Of a DNA stretch of 64,000 nt, positions 1 through 8,798 are shown piece by piece. A model generated the notes under the pieces. That model had not been told where the DNA came from, did no database searches, and was given only the letters and a program-made list of their open reading frames with translations. A program made the translations under genes and the position numbers. Source of the stretch: Acetilactobacillus jinshanensis_A (GTDB lineage: Bacteria; Bacillota; Bacilli; Lactobacillales; Lactobacillaceae). Every line of letters starts with the position of its first letter. Within the stretch, counting starts at the first letter, position 1. The stretch is from assembly GCA_043289735.1 (NCBI GenBank), contig CP171343.1:496001-560000 (forward strand), given 5' to 3'.

Positions 1-140
1 CCGGCTCCGGAATAACCTACGATCCCGTAGATATCTCCTTGATCAATATTTAATGAAGCATCCCGCACCGCGTGAATCACGTTATGTTTATGCGGAAAGT
101 CCACGTTAATGTGCTGAAGACTAATGATTGGTTGTCTCAT
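1..140 (-). CDS. metN: Methionine ABC transporter ATP-binding protein, N-terminal part (runs off the window edge)
   Basis: The first 46 codons of an ABC ATPase are present and read leftwards off the window. The segment has the usual early beta strands and ends in the Walker A loop, with the sequence YSGAGK just at the edge; a Tyr-Ser-Gly-Ala-Gly-Lys loop is typical of MetN. MetN energises import of methionine through MetI and the lipoprotein MetQ. It lies 61 bp downstream of a broken metQ and shares its methionine T-box leader, which supports the assignment. Only the N-terminus can be judged. Confidence 0.8.
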   Translation of the reverse strand, partial: MRQPIISLQHINVDFPHKHNVIHAVRDASLNIDQGDIYGIVGYSGA

Positions 141-201
141 ATTAAACCATTAATCATCAATTAAAAAGATAAATATGATGCTTAATCATAAATTTAATAG
201 A

Positions 202-566
202 TTAAGGCCCGGGCTTCGTTAGAAGAATCGTTTTAGAGTAAAGCCCTAACGGTTCCACGATGGTCTTACCATCCGGAAGAATGTGAGAATGATGAACTGC
301 ATTATAATTATCCAAGAATTGATAAGTTTGAAACGAATTAACGTCATTTTCTTGATGCTGTAAAGCTTGATTCGGCTGAGTGTAATCAGAAAAAGTTACT
401 AATTTGATATGGATCCCCTGCTTTTTTAACTGCTTCGTTAACGGATCCCAAATTTACCACAACCCGATAACGCGATCGCCGGTGTAATCAACAAAGCGGC
501 AACTAAAGCAACTTTGGCCCAACGTTTACTAAATAAATGTTTAACTTCATAACTAATACTTTTCAT
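202..566 (-). pseudogene. metQ: Methionine-binding lipoprotein MetQ, internally deleted, frameshifted and truncated
   Basis: The ATG at 566 follows a GGAG ribosome site and opens a lipoprotein signal peptide ending in LSGC, a good lipobox. A few codons later the frame stops. In the next frame the text resumes as NlpA/MetQ family sequence (KLVTFSDYTQPNQAL, then NSFQTYQFLDNY and PLGLYSK) and then ends at 202. About 25-30 residues after the lipobox and the last 120 or so residues of the family (usual length about 270) are missing. The ATPase gene is still open downstream, so the transporter has lost its own binding protein here unless another copy exists. Confidence 0.75.
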
Positions 567-653
567 AACTTAAGAACTCCATCGATTTAAATCTTTCTAA
601 TTCAACAACACGACATCTTTCTTAAAATCAACATCGCAACTTTCATAGGTAAT

Positions 654-1095
654 AAAAAAGCCCGCTTCTGCAATTTCTTAATATTAATGCAGAAACGAGC
701 TTGAATTCGCGGTGCCATTCCACTTCGGTGATAGCTTACGCTATCATCCTTAATAACGTTTTATTTAAAATTCTGCACACCAACGAATTAAAAAAGAGCT
801 CGTTTCTGTTAATGCAGAAGCGAACTCTTCATTCGTGATGCCATTCTACTTTAAAGGGTACCTTACGATCTCTTTCTCGATAACGTTTTCTAAATAAAAC
901 GTGTGCCGTGGTAATGGTGGCCAACCCATTATTATCTCGACGTAAAGTTTCGATAACACCAATCACAAGCCATTTCGTTAGCTTAGATTCAATCCCTTCT
1001 CATCAAAACGGGATCTCGCTGATTCGTCTTAGCTGATTACTTACTTGCTCAATTTGTTTCGATAAACATTTTCTATCTATCGCTCAATGCAATTC
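654..1095 (-). promoter_or_regulatory. Methionine T-box leader with one Stem I and two antiterminator/terminator modules
   Basis: Reading leftwards, the leader starts near 1095. The 3' side of Stem I carries GAA-ATG-G with the presumed specifier codon AUG (Met) at 973-971. A T-box motif (AGAATGGCATCACG, 847-834) is followed by a terminator hairpin with U-run (829-790). About 70 bases later comes a second T-box motif (GAATGGCACCGCG, 720-708) with its own terminator (703-654). No second Stem I fits between them. T-box RNAs read tRNA charging by pairing the specifier with the anticodon and the T-box bulge with the free CCA end. A Met specifier ahead of metQ-metN is biologically consistent. Confidence 0.8.
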
Positions 1096-1124
1096 TTATA
1101 ATATACTATTTTAGAAAATGTCAA
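1096..1124 (-). promoter_or_regulatory. Promoter for the methionine T-box operon
   Basis: A perfect -35 TTGACA (1124-1119) is followed, 15-17 bases on, by TATTAT/TTATAA (1103-1096) as the -10. It reads leftwards into the T-box leader and lies back-to-back with the nucleotidase gene that starts at 1153. Confidence 0.6.
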
Positions 1125-1152
1125 CCAATAAATTTAATATATTTTTCAAAAC

Positions 1153-2688
1153 ATGAAACTACATCTATTACTCACCAGTGACGTTCACGGATATTTAGTT
1201 CCCACTAATTACATTCACCAAACCTTTAACGCTCCGTTTGGATTGGAACGGGCTGCGACCTACCTCAAGCATCAGCAAAGTCAGCATCAATACACATTGA
1301 CTTTTGATGACGGCGACTACTTAGAAGGTTCACCATTAGCAGCCTATGCAGCTAAGAAGTATAATGCTCCAAAGCCGATTGATAACGCTTTTAACCACAT
1401 TCATTACGATTACGGCATCATCGGCAACCACGAATTTAACTTCGGAATCCCCTATTTAAAGAATTCAATCAAAGAATCTAAGCGCCCGTTTTTATGTGCT
1501 AACATTACCGATCAACAGGACAACTTGGTCTTTGGTAAGCCCTACGCCATCAAGCAAGTCGGTCCCATTAAAGTGGGGATCCTGGGGGCTACCACCCAGG
1601 GAACCCCGAAGTGGGAACTACCAGCCCACATTAAGGGACTGAAATTTCATTCGTTAGTTGCGACCGCTAAGAAATACGTTCCGATTATGCGGAAAAAAGC
1701 GGACGTTATCGTGGTCGTTTATCACGGTGGCTTTGAACGTGATCATAACGGTAAACCGACCGAAATCCTGGACGGTGAAAACGAAGGCTACCAATTACTT
1801 AAAGAAGTTCCAGGTATCGACGCCTTTTTAACTGGCCATCAGCATCGGGTCATTGCAGATCATCTATTCGGGGTTCCCGTTATGCAAGTCGGCTGCAAAG
1901 GTCAGTACGTCGGTAACGTTACCTTAGATATCCAAAACAAGAAGGTCGTCAACAGTCATGTTCATTTAGAACCCATGAAAAACGTGCCGATCGATCCGAA
2001 ATTAACCCAAGTCGTTAAGCCTGCCGAAGTGGCTACTGACAAATGGCTAAATAAACCACTAGCTAAAGTTCAGGGACAGATGATTTTTCAAGATCCGCAT
2101 TCTGCCCGCATGAACGGTTGTGCATACGATCGGTTCATCCAGAAGATGCAGATGAAAATCACCCACGCGGACGTTTCGGCTAACGCCCTCTTTACCGACG
2201 CGGGTCACGGGTTCCCTAATCCCGTCACGATCCGTGACGTCATGGTCAACTACGTCTACCCGAATAAATTATGCTTATCCATCGTTTCGGGTAAGACGTT
2301 AAAGGCTGCTATTGAACAGAGCGCTAAGTACTTTGCATATCAAAACGGAAAAATCACGGTTAGCAAAGCCTTTAGTAATCCTCAGCCGCTGCAGTATCTC
2401 TATGATATGTACTACGGAATTGATTACGTCATCAACGTCGCTAAGCCCGTAGGTCACCGAGTAACTAAATTGACCTATCATGGCAAACCGGTTCGTCCCG
2501 ACCAGAAATTCCGCATGACCATGAATAATTACCGTGCCGTGGGCGGCGGCTTTCCGATGTTCAATAAGCACCAGATTCAATGGATGAGTAACCGTGGGAT
2601 GCCTGAAATCATTGTCGATTATTTAACTAAGCATCCCGTCATTAAAGCTGATCAGCGTCATAATTTTAAAGTCATTTATCAGCCGTAA
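1153..2688 (+). CDS. Metallophosphatase/5'-nucleotidase family protein
   Basis: This is an intact 511-residue protein of the 5'-nucleotidase/2',3'-cyclic phosphodiesterase family. The N-terminal dinuclear metal site is visible: TSDVHG (about residue 8), DDGD (about 52), GNHEF (about 91), YHGG (about 190) and GHQHR (about 227). The C-terminal half matches the nucleotide-binding 5_nucleotid_C domain, with a GGGFPMF-type segment near the end. There is no signal peptide or cell-wall anchor, so it probably acts in the cytoplasm, unlike secreted NucA/UshA types. The exact substrate cannot be read from sequence. The ribosome site is weak. It is transcribed away from the met operon. Confidence 0.85.
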   Translation: MKLHLLLTSDVHGYLVPTNYIHQTFNAPFGLERAATYLKHQQSQHQYTLTFDDGDYLEGSPLAAYAAKKYNAPKPIDNAFNHIHYDYGIIGNHEFNFGIPYLKNSIKESKRPFLCANITDQQDNLVFGKPYAIKQVGPIKVGILGATTQGTPKWELPAHIKGLKFHSLVATAKKYVPIMRKKADVIVVVYHGGFERDHNGKPTEILDGENEGYQLLKEVPGIDAFLTGHQHRVIADHLFGVPVMQVGCKGQYVGNVTLDIQNKKVVNSHVHLEPMKNVPIDPKLTQVVKPAEVATDKWLNKPLAKVQGQMIFQDPHSARMNGCAYDRFIQKMQMKITHADVSANALFTDAGHGFPNPVTIRDVMVNYVYPNKLCLSIVSGKTLKAAIEQSAKYFAYQNGKITVSKAFSNPQPLQYLYDMYYGIDYVINVAKPVGHRVTKLTYHGKPVRPDQKFRMTMNNYRAVGGGFPMFNKHQIQWMSNRGMPEIIVDYLTKHPVIKADQRHNFKVIYQP

Positions 2689-2805
2689 ATAATATTTTTA
2701 AATAATTAAATTATGTATAATTAAATTTGACATTTATTAACATTAGTTAATATAGTAAACGTAATTAAAATTAATTAATTTACAGTATTTTAATTCTAAA
2801 TATAG

Positions 2806-3172
2806 TTATTCATTAGAGGTCACAACATTAATGATCGGTAAATGATATTTACGCTCGGTGATTAAATCCTGCATAACCATTGAGAAAGCACCATCTCCGG
2901 CAATACTAAACACTTGTCGGCGGGGATAATCCAGTTGGGCTGCAATGGCACCGGGCAAAGAACAGCCCATCGTGGCAAATGACCTACAATCGCTAATACC
3001 GGAACGTGATCCTCTTTAGCATCATACAAGCCGTTAACATATTAACCGCGCCCGGTCCGGCAGAACCAAAGCAACTCCTAATTGCCCGTCAATTTAGCAT
3101 GAGCCGCCGCAGCCAAAGCTCCTACCTGTTCGTGGCGAACCTGAATGTTCTTGATCCAAAGCATTCATTAAC
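2806..3172 (-). pseudogene. Pyruvate oxidase remnant
   Basis: Two pieces of a thiamine-diphosphate enzyme survive in shifting frames. The 5' piece has the N-terminal pyrimidine-binding region (VRHEQVGALAAAAHAKLTG, then GSAGPGAVN). The 3' piece has the diphosphate-binding region (MGCSLPGAIAAQLDYP, GDGAFSMVMQDL). The whole central FAD domain and the C-terminus are gone and the frame ends at 2806. The motif set and the SMVMQDL stretch fit pyruvate oxidase better than acetolactate synthase. Pyruvate oxidase makes acetyl phosphate, CO2 and H2O2; its loss sits alongside a frameshifted catalase further on. Confidence 0.7.
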
Positions 3173-3175
3173 GAA

Positions 3176-3480
3176 TTAACGGACCCCGCGGGATAACCAT
3201 AAATCTTTTTTAGCCACAATTGGGCATTGATATAATTTATCATANNAATAAGTGTTATTTTGACTGGCACTAATACTATTGGCCATTGATTTGACTAGCA
3301 CTAATGCTATTAGCCATTGAAGAAGCACTTGCTGAATCAGCACTAGCACTGGATGCATTATATAACTAGCTAATGCAGAATTAGAACGATTAATATCTTT
3401 ATAAGTTTATTATCATAATTATAGTTATTACCAACGGTAACCCAATGCTTTCTAACTTTATGCAAAACTTTCTTATTAAT
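3176..3480 (-). pseudogene. Serine-rich surface protein remnant with KxYKxGKxW-like leader
   Basis: Around 3440-3475 the leftward frame encodes KKVLHKVRKHWVTV, the basic start of a KxYKxGKxW-like export leader. It is followed after frame breaks by low-complexity Ser/Ala sequence (SASADSASASS, then MANSISASQ repeated), typical of serine-rich adhesin stalks. An N run at 3245-3246 interrupts the sequence. Neither a full signal peptide nor an LPXTG anchor is left. It is a fragment of a cell-surface adhesin gene. Confidence 0.5.
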
Positions 3481-3485
3481 TTATT

Positions 3486-4511
3486 CTAAGCACTGACTTC
3501 GTGGTAGCTGACCCCGTTAGAGGTTAAGTTAGTCGGATAACTGATGGGACTGAAGTTATTCCCGGACCAGCTCCCGTACGAATGTCACTGTCGGCGCGGC
3601 TGTAGATCGTCGTGCTGCTGGTCGCGGAACTAAGCGCGGAATTAGTGCCGCTGATCAAGTAGTTCACGGTATCGGTCGCCGTTACTCTTAATTTCAATAT
3701 AATTAATTATGTATGATTATTATCAGCCTTAATGAACTTACAATATCTTTTATGAATAAATTCATGAACATAACATCATTACCAAAACTCTTTAAACTAT
3801 TCATAATATATCCAGTTATTGATCGTACTAACATTATCAGAAGCACTAATGTAAGTTAAAGACGTCGATATAATGAACCTGAGCGTGACTCTTGGGCTGC
3901 AGATAAATATAAACGTCCTGGGGGTATACGTAAATTGGCAACGGATTCGGGGCCGATAACGACTTAGTATTTAACGATAATGAATCTTAATTCCCGGAGC
4001 GGTCACGTACAGATTGATTATAATCAATATTATAAGACGGTTGACGCTTAAATCAAAGTATCGTTAACCATTATCCTGGATTTCGTCTAATAACTGAGTG
4101 ATAATCCATGCCATTATCATTATCAGTCTAGATTGTTCCGTCAGGCCAGATATTCAATGGAAGGTTGCCAACGCCTAACGTCCACGATGGAATTTAGAAT
4201 CATCTAAATAAATGTTATTATAACAAATCTCATCATAAAGCCTAAATTATCATGATAATTAGGAACTTTACGGCATACGGAATCGGCTGCGCGTAGGCAT
4301 TCATGTCACCTAAATATGGTTGATTTATTTGGCTTTGAGCTATTAGATGATTTGATCCGCATCATAAGAATTCAAATTAGTGATATTACTTTCGTTATTA
4401 CTCACCACCGATGGCCATTAACAAGGCCATGGACATAACGACCCAATGCTTCTTAACTTTATGTAAAACTTTTTTATCGTTAGCTTTTTGAAATTGACGC
4501 TTATTATACAT
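3486..4511 (-). pseudogene. Secreted surface protein remnant (leader plus MucBP-like fragments)
   Basis: The ATG at 4511 opens MYNKRQFQKANDKKVLHKVK followed by KHWVVMSMALLMAIGG and a stop: a KxYKxGKxW-like leader cut right after its hydrophobic part. Broken frames downstream contain surface-protein text such as YLGDMNAYAQPIPYAV, LPIYVYPQDVYIYLQ followed by QVHYIDV (MucBP-like), and NYLISGTNSALSSATSS. No frame stays open for more than about 40 codons. The start overlaps the read-through tail of the MFS gene upstream, so a deletion has probably joined the two loci. Confidence 0.5.
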
Positions 4512-5737
4512 ATATTATAAAATTCAATTAAAAGTATATTCTGCTTGCTAACGGCATGCATATGCAGGACGGAATATATGGTAATTAAGCTGATCAACGG
4601 CAATAATGATAAGAAGATGACCACGGCTAATAAGGAATAATGATCGATCAAAAAACCAATCAAGATTGGTGATAAGCCCCCGATCGCCTTGCCACAGCTT
4701 TCAACGAAGCCGTTGGCCGTTACTCGAATGTCCATCGGATAACATTTGCTGACGATCACGGCATAGCCACTGTAACAAGCTTCAGCAAAGAAACCGACTA
4801 ACGTACTGGCCAGTAATAAAGTCAACGAATTATAAGCCATTATAATGGTATAAACTACGAAGATGGAGCAGCCAAAGAAGAACGTAAAGGCGGCTTTGGC
4901 ACCGAACTTATCCATCATCTTACCAAAGCAGAGCATCCCTAGCATAACGCCCACAATGGTTGAGACCATCCAGAGTGATGACTGGGTCAGGTTAATGTGC
5001 AACTGCTTTTGCATGATCGACGGCATCCAATCCATCAAGCCGTAGTAACTAGCGGAATCAAGTAGATACATCACGATCATGGCACAAGTTAAATACGCTA
5101 CCTTAGGGGTCTTAAACAAGGCCTTAAAGGAGACGTGCTTCTTGTGTTCTGCCCTGCGTTTCTTCAAATTCGCAATAAACTTCGGGTTTTCCTTTAAATT
5201 CAAACGAACTAAAAAGGCTAAGATGACCGGAATCAAGCCGAACAGGAACAGAACGTGCCATCCATAAGTCCAAGCCGAAATCAAGGCCGAAAGAATGGCC
5301 CCTAATTCACCGAAAGATTCGGCATAGGACGTAAAGGTAGCGACCTTATCGCCCTTAAAGTTTTCAGCAATCAAAGTAACTCCGGCCCCGAATTCAGCAC
5401 CGGCACCCATTCCGGCAAGAAATCGCAGCAGATATATCAAGTAAATATTATTGGCAAAGGCCATCGCAGCGGTGGCAAAGGCAAAGATAAAGATGGTGTA
5501 GGTAAAGACCTTCACCCGGCCGAAGTTATCGGCTAAATAGCCAAAAATCAACGAACCGACTAACATCCCAAAGTTCGAGAACGAAGCGATGGTCCCACCA
5601 ACGGTTCCCGTCGTATGCAACTGCTTAATAATCGGTGTTAAGGCAAACGACAGAAACATCAGATCCATGGCCTGCATAGCAAATCCGGTTGACGTTGATG
5701 CCAGAGTCCACTTTTGATTGGTAGAATACTTTGTCAC
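4418..5737 (-). CDS. MFS transporter (sugar/aromatic-acid symporter type) with read-through C-terminus
   Basis: A 12-helix major facilitator protein that starts at GTG 5737 behind a GAAAGGGA ribosome site. It has the loop 2-3 motif (GYLADNFGRVKVF, about residue 62) and the family motif MGAGAEFGAG (about 110). It is clearly paralogous to the carrier at 12720-13927. That paralog ends just after the last helix, whereas this one runs on for about 45 unrelated residues into the surface-protein leader, so its own stop is lost and the true domain ends near 4540. Substrate unknown. Expression is probably controlled by the structured leader at 5794-5962. Confidence 0.7.
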   Translation of the reverse strand: MTKYSTNQKWTLASTSTGFAMQAMDLMFLSFALTPIIKQLHTTGTVGGTIASFSNFGMLVGSLIFGYLADNFGRVKVFTYTIFIFAFATAAMAFANNIYLIYLLRFLAGMGAGAEFGAGVTLIAENFKGDKVATFTSYAESFGELGAILSALISAWTYGWHVLFLFGLIPVILAFLVRLNLKENPKFIANLKKRRAEHKKHVSFKALFKTPKVAYLTCAMIVMYLLDSASYYGLMDWMPSIMQKQLHINLTQSSLWMVSTIVGVMLGMLCFGKMMDKFGAKAAFTFFFGCSIFVVYTIIMAYNSLTLLLASTLVGFFAEACYSGYAVIVSKCYPMDIRVTANGFVESCGKAIGGLSPILIGFLIDHYSLLAVVIFLSLLPLISLITIYSVLHMHAVSKQNILLIEFYNICIISVNFKKLTIKKFYIKLRSIGSLCPWPC

Positions 5738-5793
5738 ATTAAACCGTCCCTTTCTTAAACCAGTTGGTCTTGACTGTTTTTAATCTAATAACT

Positions 5794-5962
5794 AAAAAAG
5801 CGGTCACTTACGTCATAGACGTGAGCAAACCGCTATTTTGTAATTTCAAATTAAATTGCGGGGCACTCCCGGTGCCGCTGATTTGAGCGACACCGATCAT
5901 GAAGTCGTTTGTGTTTAATCATCGAATGTGTGTTAATCCACAGATGTTTCATGACTCGCCCC
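5794..5962 (-). promoter_or_regulatory. Structured leader RNA with terminator, candidate riboswitch or attenuator
   Basis: Three helices fold cleanly on the leftward strand: GGGGC (5962-5958) with GCCCC (5864-5860), TCATGAA (5954-5948) with TTCATGA (5903-5897), and GGTGTCGCT (5894-5886) with AGCGGCACC (5879-5871). The first encloses the other two, as in a three-way junction. A strong terminator hairpin with a U-run follows (5834-5794), about 60 bases before the MFS start. The first helix also hides the ribosome site of a 33-codon leader ORF. I could not match it to a known riboswitch class from memory; T-box and lysine folds do not fit. Confidence 0.55.
5851..5952 (-). CDS. Putative 33-residue leader peptide of the MFS gene
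   Basis: The ATG at 5952 follows AAAGGGGCGAGTC, a plausible ribosome site, and the frame stays open for 33 codons (MKHLWINTHSMIKHKRLHD, then an Arg/His/Cys-containing tail). It contains five His and five Arg codons in its last 25 residues. It overlaps all three helices of the leader RNA, so translation and folding would interfere. It may be a real attenuation peptide or an accident of a conserved RNA; the sequence alone cannot decide. Confidence 0.35.
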   Translation of the reverse strand: MKHLWINTHSMIKHKRLHDRCRSNQRHRECPAI

Positions 5963-6055
5963 TTTCGGTCAAATGACTTTCCCAAATATCAAATACAACT
6001 GAAAATGATAGTCGGATTAACGAATCTTTTCAACCGAATTTAGGTAAAATAAAAA

Positions 6056-6358
6056 CTACGTATTTTTACCCTTAGAATGATTTTCTTTTTCTAGAGCCTG
6101 GACTTTTTGGGTTAACTTCTTATTAACTTTAATAACCTGATCGGTCGTCATAAACCCTAAAGTCCTTAGTAAATGCAAATCTTCTGAGATTTTACCCTGA
6201 GTAGCAACTAAAGTGGCTTGAGCATTCGCGAATTCGATCATTTTCGTCTTATCACTTCGTTTCGGAACCCCTATTTTTTTGAGTTCTTTAAAGATTCCGG
6301 TCATCTGTTGAATATTGCCACGTAAACTAGTTCGCATGGTTGCTTCCGTTGCGTCCAT
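6056..6358 (-). CDS. Hypothetical protein, 100 residues
   Basis: An intact small gene with a good ribosome site (AAAGGAGAA, 7 bases before the ATG at 6358). The product is soluble, mostly helical and charged, with a Lys-rich C-terminal coiled-coil-like stretch (KVNKKLTQKVQALEKENH). I do not recognise the family. It stands alone between a broken sugar transporter and the MFS leader and no function can be proposed. Confidence 0.6.
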   Translation of the reverse strand: MDATEATMRTSLRGNIQQMTGIFKELKKIGVPKRSDKTKMIEFANAQATLVATQGKISEDLHLLRTLGFMTTDQVIKVNKKLTQKVQALEKENHSKGKNT

Positions 6359-6422
6359 AATAATTCTCCTTTTAATAATTTAGATTTTCAACAATTATAA
6401 AGTTTACATTGTATTTAGTGGA

Positions 6423-7265
6423 TCACCTTAAGAAACCGGTGACGACACCACCGATCACCACGAGGATCAAGCCAGCGATGGTGTTGAATAACGCTTTACC
6501 GTGTTTATTTTCGTGCATGAAGAATAGTCCGGCAATAGTCGAGATCACGATGTTCATCTGAGAAATGGTAAAGCCGGTCGATAGACCGATTAATACGATC
6601 GATCCTAAATAAGCAAAGGTCCCTAATCCGGAATTAAAGCCGGTCACGATATTTTTCACGGTGTAATGACCAAAAAAGTTTCAATATTACGAGTCTTTTT
6701 AAAGCAGCAAATAAGATTGCAGAAATAATCATTCCGATTGATTGCGGTGGAAAGGTGGCCCAGCCACTCGTTTCGGGAATCTTCGGTAAAATGGAACAAG
6801 CTCCGTAACCGATTCCGGTCCCAAAGATCACCATCATGATGTCTGTCCGGTCTGGGTTGATAGCATAACACCGATAATAACGATTAAAATGGCGATGAAG
6901 CCGATAATTTTAGCAGCTGTGCTTGACCAGCTACCGAAGAATAGGACTCCGGCTAGATCAACGATGATTAGTTGACTTCCGGCAACGATAGGGACCGTAG
7001 TCGAGGTACTTAATCGTTTCAATGCGGTATATTGAGTAAATTGGCCTAATGACCAGCCGGCTCCGGCTAAGACACACCACCAGAAGCCAGCGGTGGAAAT
7101 GGCGGGCCGCTTAATCAAGTACAAAACAATGCCCACGACTAAAGCACCGTAAGTGGTTCCCAGCAGCTGCTGAATGGGCTTACCACCGCAGATGTACGTC
7201 CAGACCGGTGTAAAGCCCCAGATAATCGCTGAAGCGATTGCTAACGTTATTCCCATTTCAATCAC
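6423..7265 (-). pseudogene. GlcU/RbsU-type glucose uptake protein, frameshifted
   Basis: Three consecutive frames together give nearly the whole 10-helix GRP-family sugar permease. The N-terminal half (143 residues from ATG 7265) includes WGFTPVWTYICGGKP. The middle carries GIGYGACSILPKIPE and the C-terminal quarter KNIVTGFNSGLGTFAYLGS. One break is near 6837. The other lies in a T6 run near 6680, a homopolymer where either real decay or a sequencing slip is possible. The family imports glucose by proton symport without phosphorylation. A second, worse-damaged copy lies at 25650-26155. Confidence 0.75.
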
Positions 7266-7278
7266 CTGATTAATTTTA

Positions 7279-7583
7279 CTACGTTAGACGGCGTTTAGAA
7301 CCGGTTAAAGGTCGATAATAGCGAACGACCCTTTCCGTAATTTTGGCTAGGCCCCCGCTCATTAAGCCGCACATTACGACGGGAACTTGACTTTGATAAA
7401 TCGCACGCACTAACTGGATAATGTGGGTCAAATACACCGGAATCGAGCACTGGACTTCATCTAATAGCTGCGGTTAAGGTTGATCGCTAAATCATGATGA
7501 CGGTCCCGGTCCCAGATCCTCTGCAAATACGTGGTCTTCCCGGTTCCGGACGGGGCATAGAGTAAAATCGATCGCTTGATCAT
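7279..7583 (-). pseudogene. Thymidine-kinase-like protein remnant
   Basis: From ATG 7583 (ribosome site GAGGAGA) the frame encodes a P-loop (YAPSGTGKTTYLQRI), then after a break and a deletion resumes with LDEVQCSIPVYLTHIIQLV and a basic end. The order P-loop then DE-x-QC matches the intact thymidine-kinase-like protein at 62722-63498 (GMPLTGKST, then IDEAQCINSVYL). The zinc-binding C-terminal part is missing. This is a truncated paralog. Confidence 0.5.
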
Positions 7584-7779
7584 AATGATTCTCCTCTTAT
7601 TAAAAGGAATTATAGCATTTTCAAAATATTTTAAATTAATTTGGTCAATAACCGACTTTTATAACAGCCCTTAATATTCCGTAAAGTTCTCGTAACCTTC
7701 TCATAAAGTCTCCATAACATTCTTTCTCTAATATAATAATTGTCAGGTTGATCGAGAGGAAAGGAATCGTGATTTAATT

Positions 7780-8225
7780 ATGAAAATGCATAAATTAATT
7801 TCTTCAGCGTTATTATCAATGTTATTACTTAGCGCAGGTGCTAACCAGTAATGGTCTTTAAGAAAGCTAAGTTAAGTAAAAAGCAGGCCAAGAAACAGAA
7901 TCAAAACAAGATTCTCAAGAACGTTAAAAAAACCGTTAAAAAGGACCACAACCGAAACTGGTTCAAAGATGGTTTGAACAATCGTCAATTAAAGGCCCGT
8001 GGCTGGATCGTTCGACACGAATCAGGCGGTCACTGGAACATCTTAAGTTACGGTCACGTCTGTGTTGGCTACTTTCAATTAAGCCCCGGTTACCTGGGTT
8101 ACAAGCACGGTCACGTTAACTTAGATCATAAGCATCAGGTTAAGGTTGCTGATCATTACGCCAAGACCCGTTACGGTAGCTGGACCAACGCCAAACGTTT
8201 CTGGCAAGCTCATCACTGGTATTAA
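7780..8225 (+). pseudogene. Apf/lysozyme-like secreted cell-wall protein, frame broken after the signal peptide
   Basis: ATG 7780 opens a 23-residue signal peptide (MKMHKLISSALLSMLLLSAG) that ends at a TAA overlapping the next ATG (TAATG, 7849-7853). The mature protein continues in that second frame: a Lys-rich linker, then a lysozyme-like domain with WIVRHESGGHWN (catalytic-type ESGG) and an RYGSWTNAKRFWQAHHWY end. This matches the C-terminal domain of aggregation-promoting-factor/transglycosylase proteins. A single lost base would explain the break. The close paralog at 24333-24844 shares the same domain and upstream region. Confidence 0.7.
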
Positions 8226-8263
8226 TTAGTTAATAATTAGTTAATCCCTATCACTAAAAACGC

Positions 8264-8288
8264 CTTGTAATCATTAAACGATTACAAG
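8264..8288. promoter_or_regulatory. Perfect inverted repeat upstream of a small gene (possible operator)
   Basis: CTTGTAATC and GATTACAAG flank a 7-base spacer in a perfect 9-bp inverted repeat. It is not followed by a U-run, so it is a weak terminator. It lies directly ahead of TATACT-like promoter bases and the strong ribosome site of the gene at 8322, where a repressor could sit. The half-site ATTACAA also forms the CopY-like box at 54137-54146. Confidence 0.4.
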
Positions 8289-8321
8289 TACCTTTATACT
8301 ATAAATGAAGGAGGTGTAAAA

Positions 8322-8609
8322 ATGTTCAGAAAAGAGGAAGTACCGAAAATGATTACCTTTAATAAATTAATTCAAAAATTAGATGCAAAAGGTAAAGACT
8401 TCGTTGGTAAATATAACGCCAAAAATCATCACACCTACTTCTATAATCGTCATCACCCTTCTGAATGGGCCATCGTGTCGGAAAACCAGACCGGGATGTA
8501 TTCGACCCGTTTCATGGATGACCGCGAAAAGAATCTAATCAATATCTATGCGGGCACGCCGTTCGTGTGGCGTGATTTAGAACACGCGAAAGCATTCAAA
8601 AAGGAGTAG
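8322..8609 (+). CDS. Hypothetical protein, 95 residues
   Basis: The ATG at 8322 is preceded by AAGGAGGTG, one of the best ribosome sites in the window. An internal ATG at 8350 is an alternative start giving MITFNKLIQKLDAKGK. The product is a soluble His/Tyr-rich protein with no recognisable motif. A perfect inverted repeat lies upstream and a hairpin terminator downstream, so it looks like a single-gene transcription unit. Family not recognised. Confidence 0.65.
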   Translation: MFRKEEVPKMITFNKLIQKLDAKGKDFVGKYNAKNHHTYFYNRHHPSEWAIVSENQTGMYSTRFMDDREKNLINIYAGTPFVWRDLEHAKAFKKE

Positions 8610-8616
8610 CCCTTTA

Positions 8617-8663
8617 ACCATGAGTTGTTGTCGTTGGATACGATATGATTCACGGTCTTTTTT
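8617..8663 (+). terminator. Rho-independent terminator
   Basis: An ACC-TGA arm pairs with TCA-GGT across an imperfect hairpin and is followed by T6, eight bases after the stop of the gene ending at 8609. Confidence 0.55.
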
Positions 8664-8736
8664 ATTTTAGTATAAATAATTTATAATTAATTATAAATTA
8701 TAAATTACATAAACTTAGTTAAATAAGCTTCATTCA

Positions 8737-8766
8737 TTGCCAAACTAGCTAACCTTGCCTTATAAT
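8737..8766 (+). promoter_or_regulatory. Promoter of the 53-residue protein gene
   Basis: TTGCCA (8737-8742), an 18-base spacer and a perfect TATAAT (8761-8766) lie 33 bases before the start at 8799. Confidence 0.6.
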
Positions 8767-8798
8767 AATATTAGTGAAATAAAAAGGAGCTCTTTTTT

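Noticed and set aside
202..566. N-terminus of the metQ remnant as a YhgE/Pip-type membrane protein start
   Set aside because: MKSISYEVKHLFSKRW at first suggested a YhgE start, but the LSGC lipobox and the MetQ text that follows, plus the methionine T-box, make a lipoprotein signal peptide the simpler reading.
5794..5962. Reading the MFS leader as a T-box
   Set aside because: GGCACCGGGAGTGCCCCGC only superficially resembles a T-box; no antiterminator arm, AG-bulge or specifier loop could be laid out around it.
8264..8288. Perfect inverted repeat as the terminator of the Apf-like gene
   Set aside because: No U-run follows and it sits against the next gene's promoter, so an operator is more likely; listed as such with low confidence.
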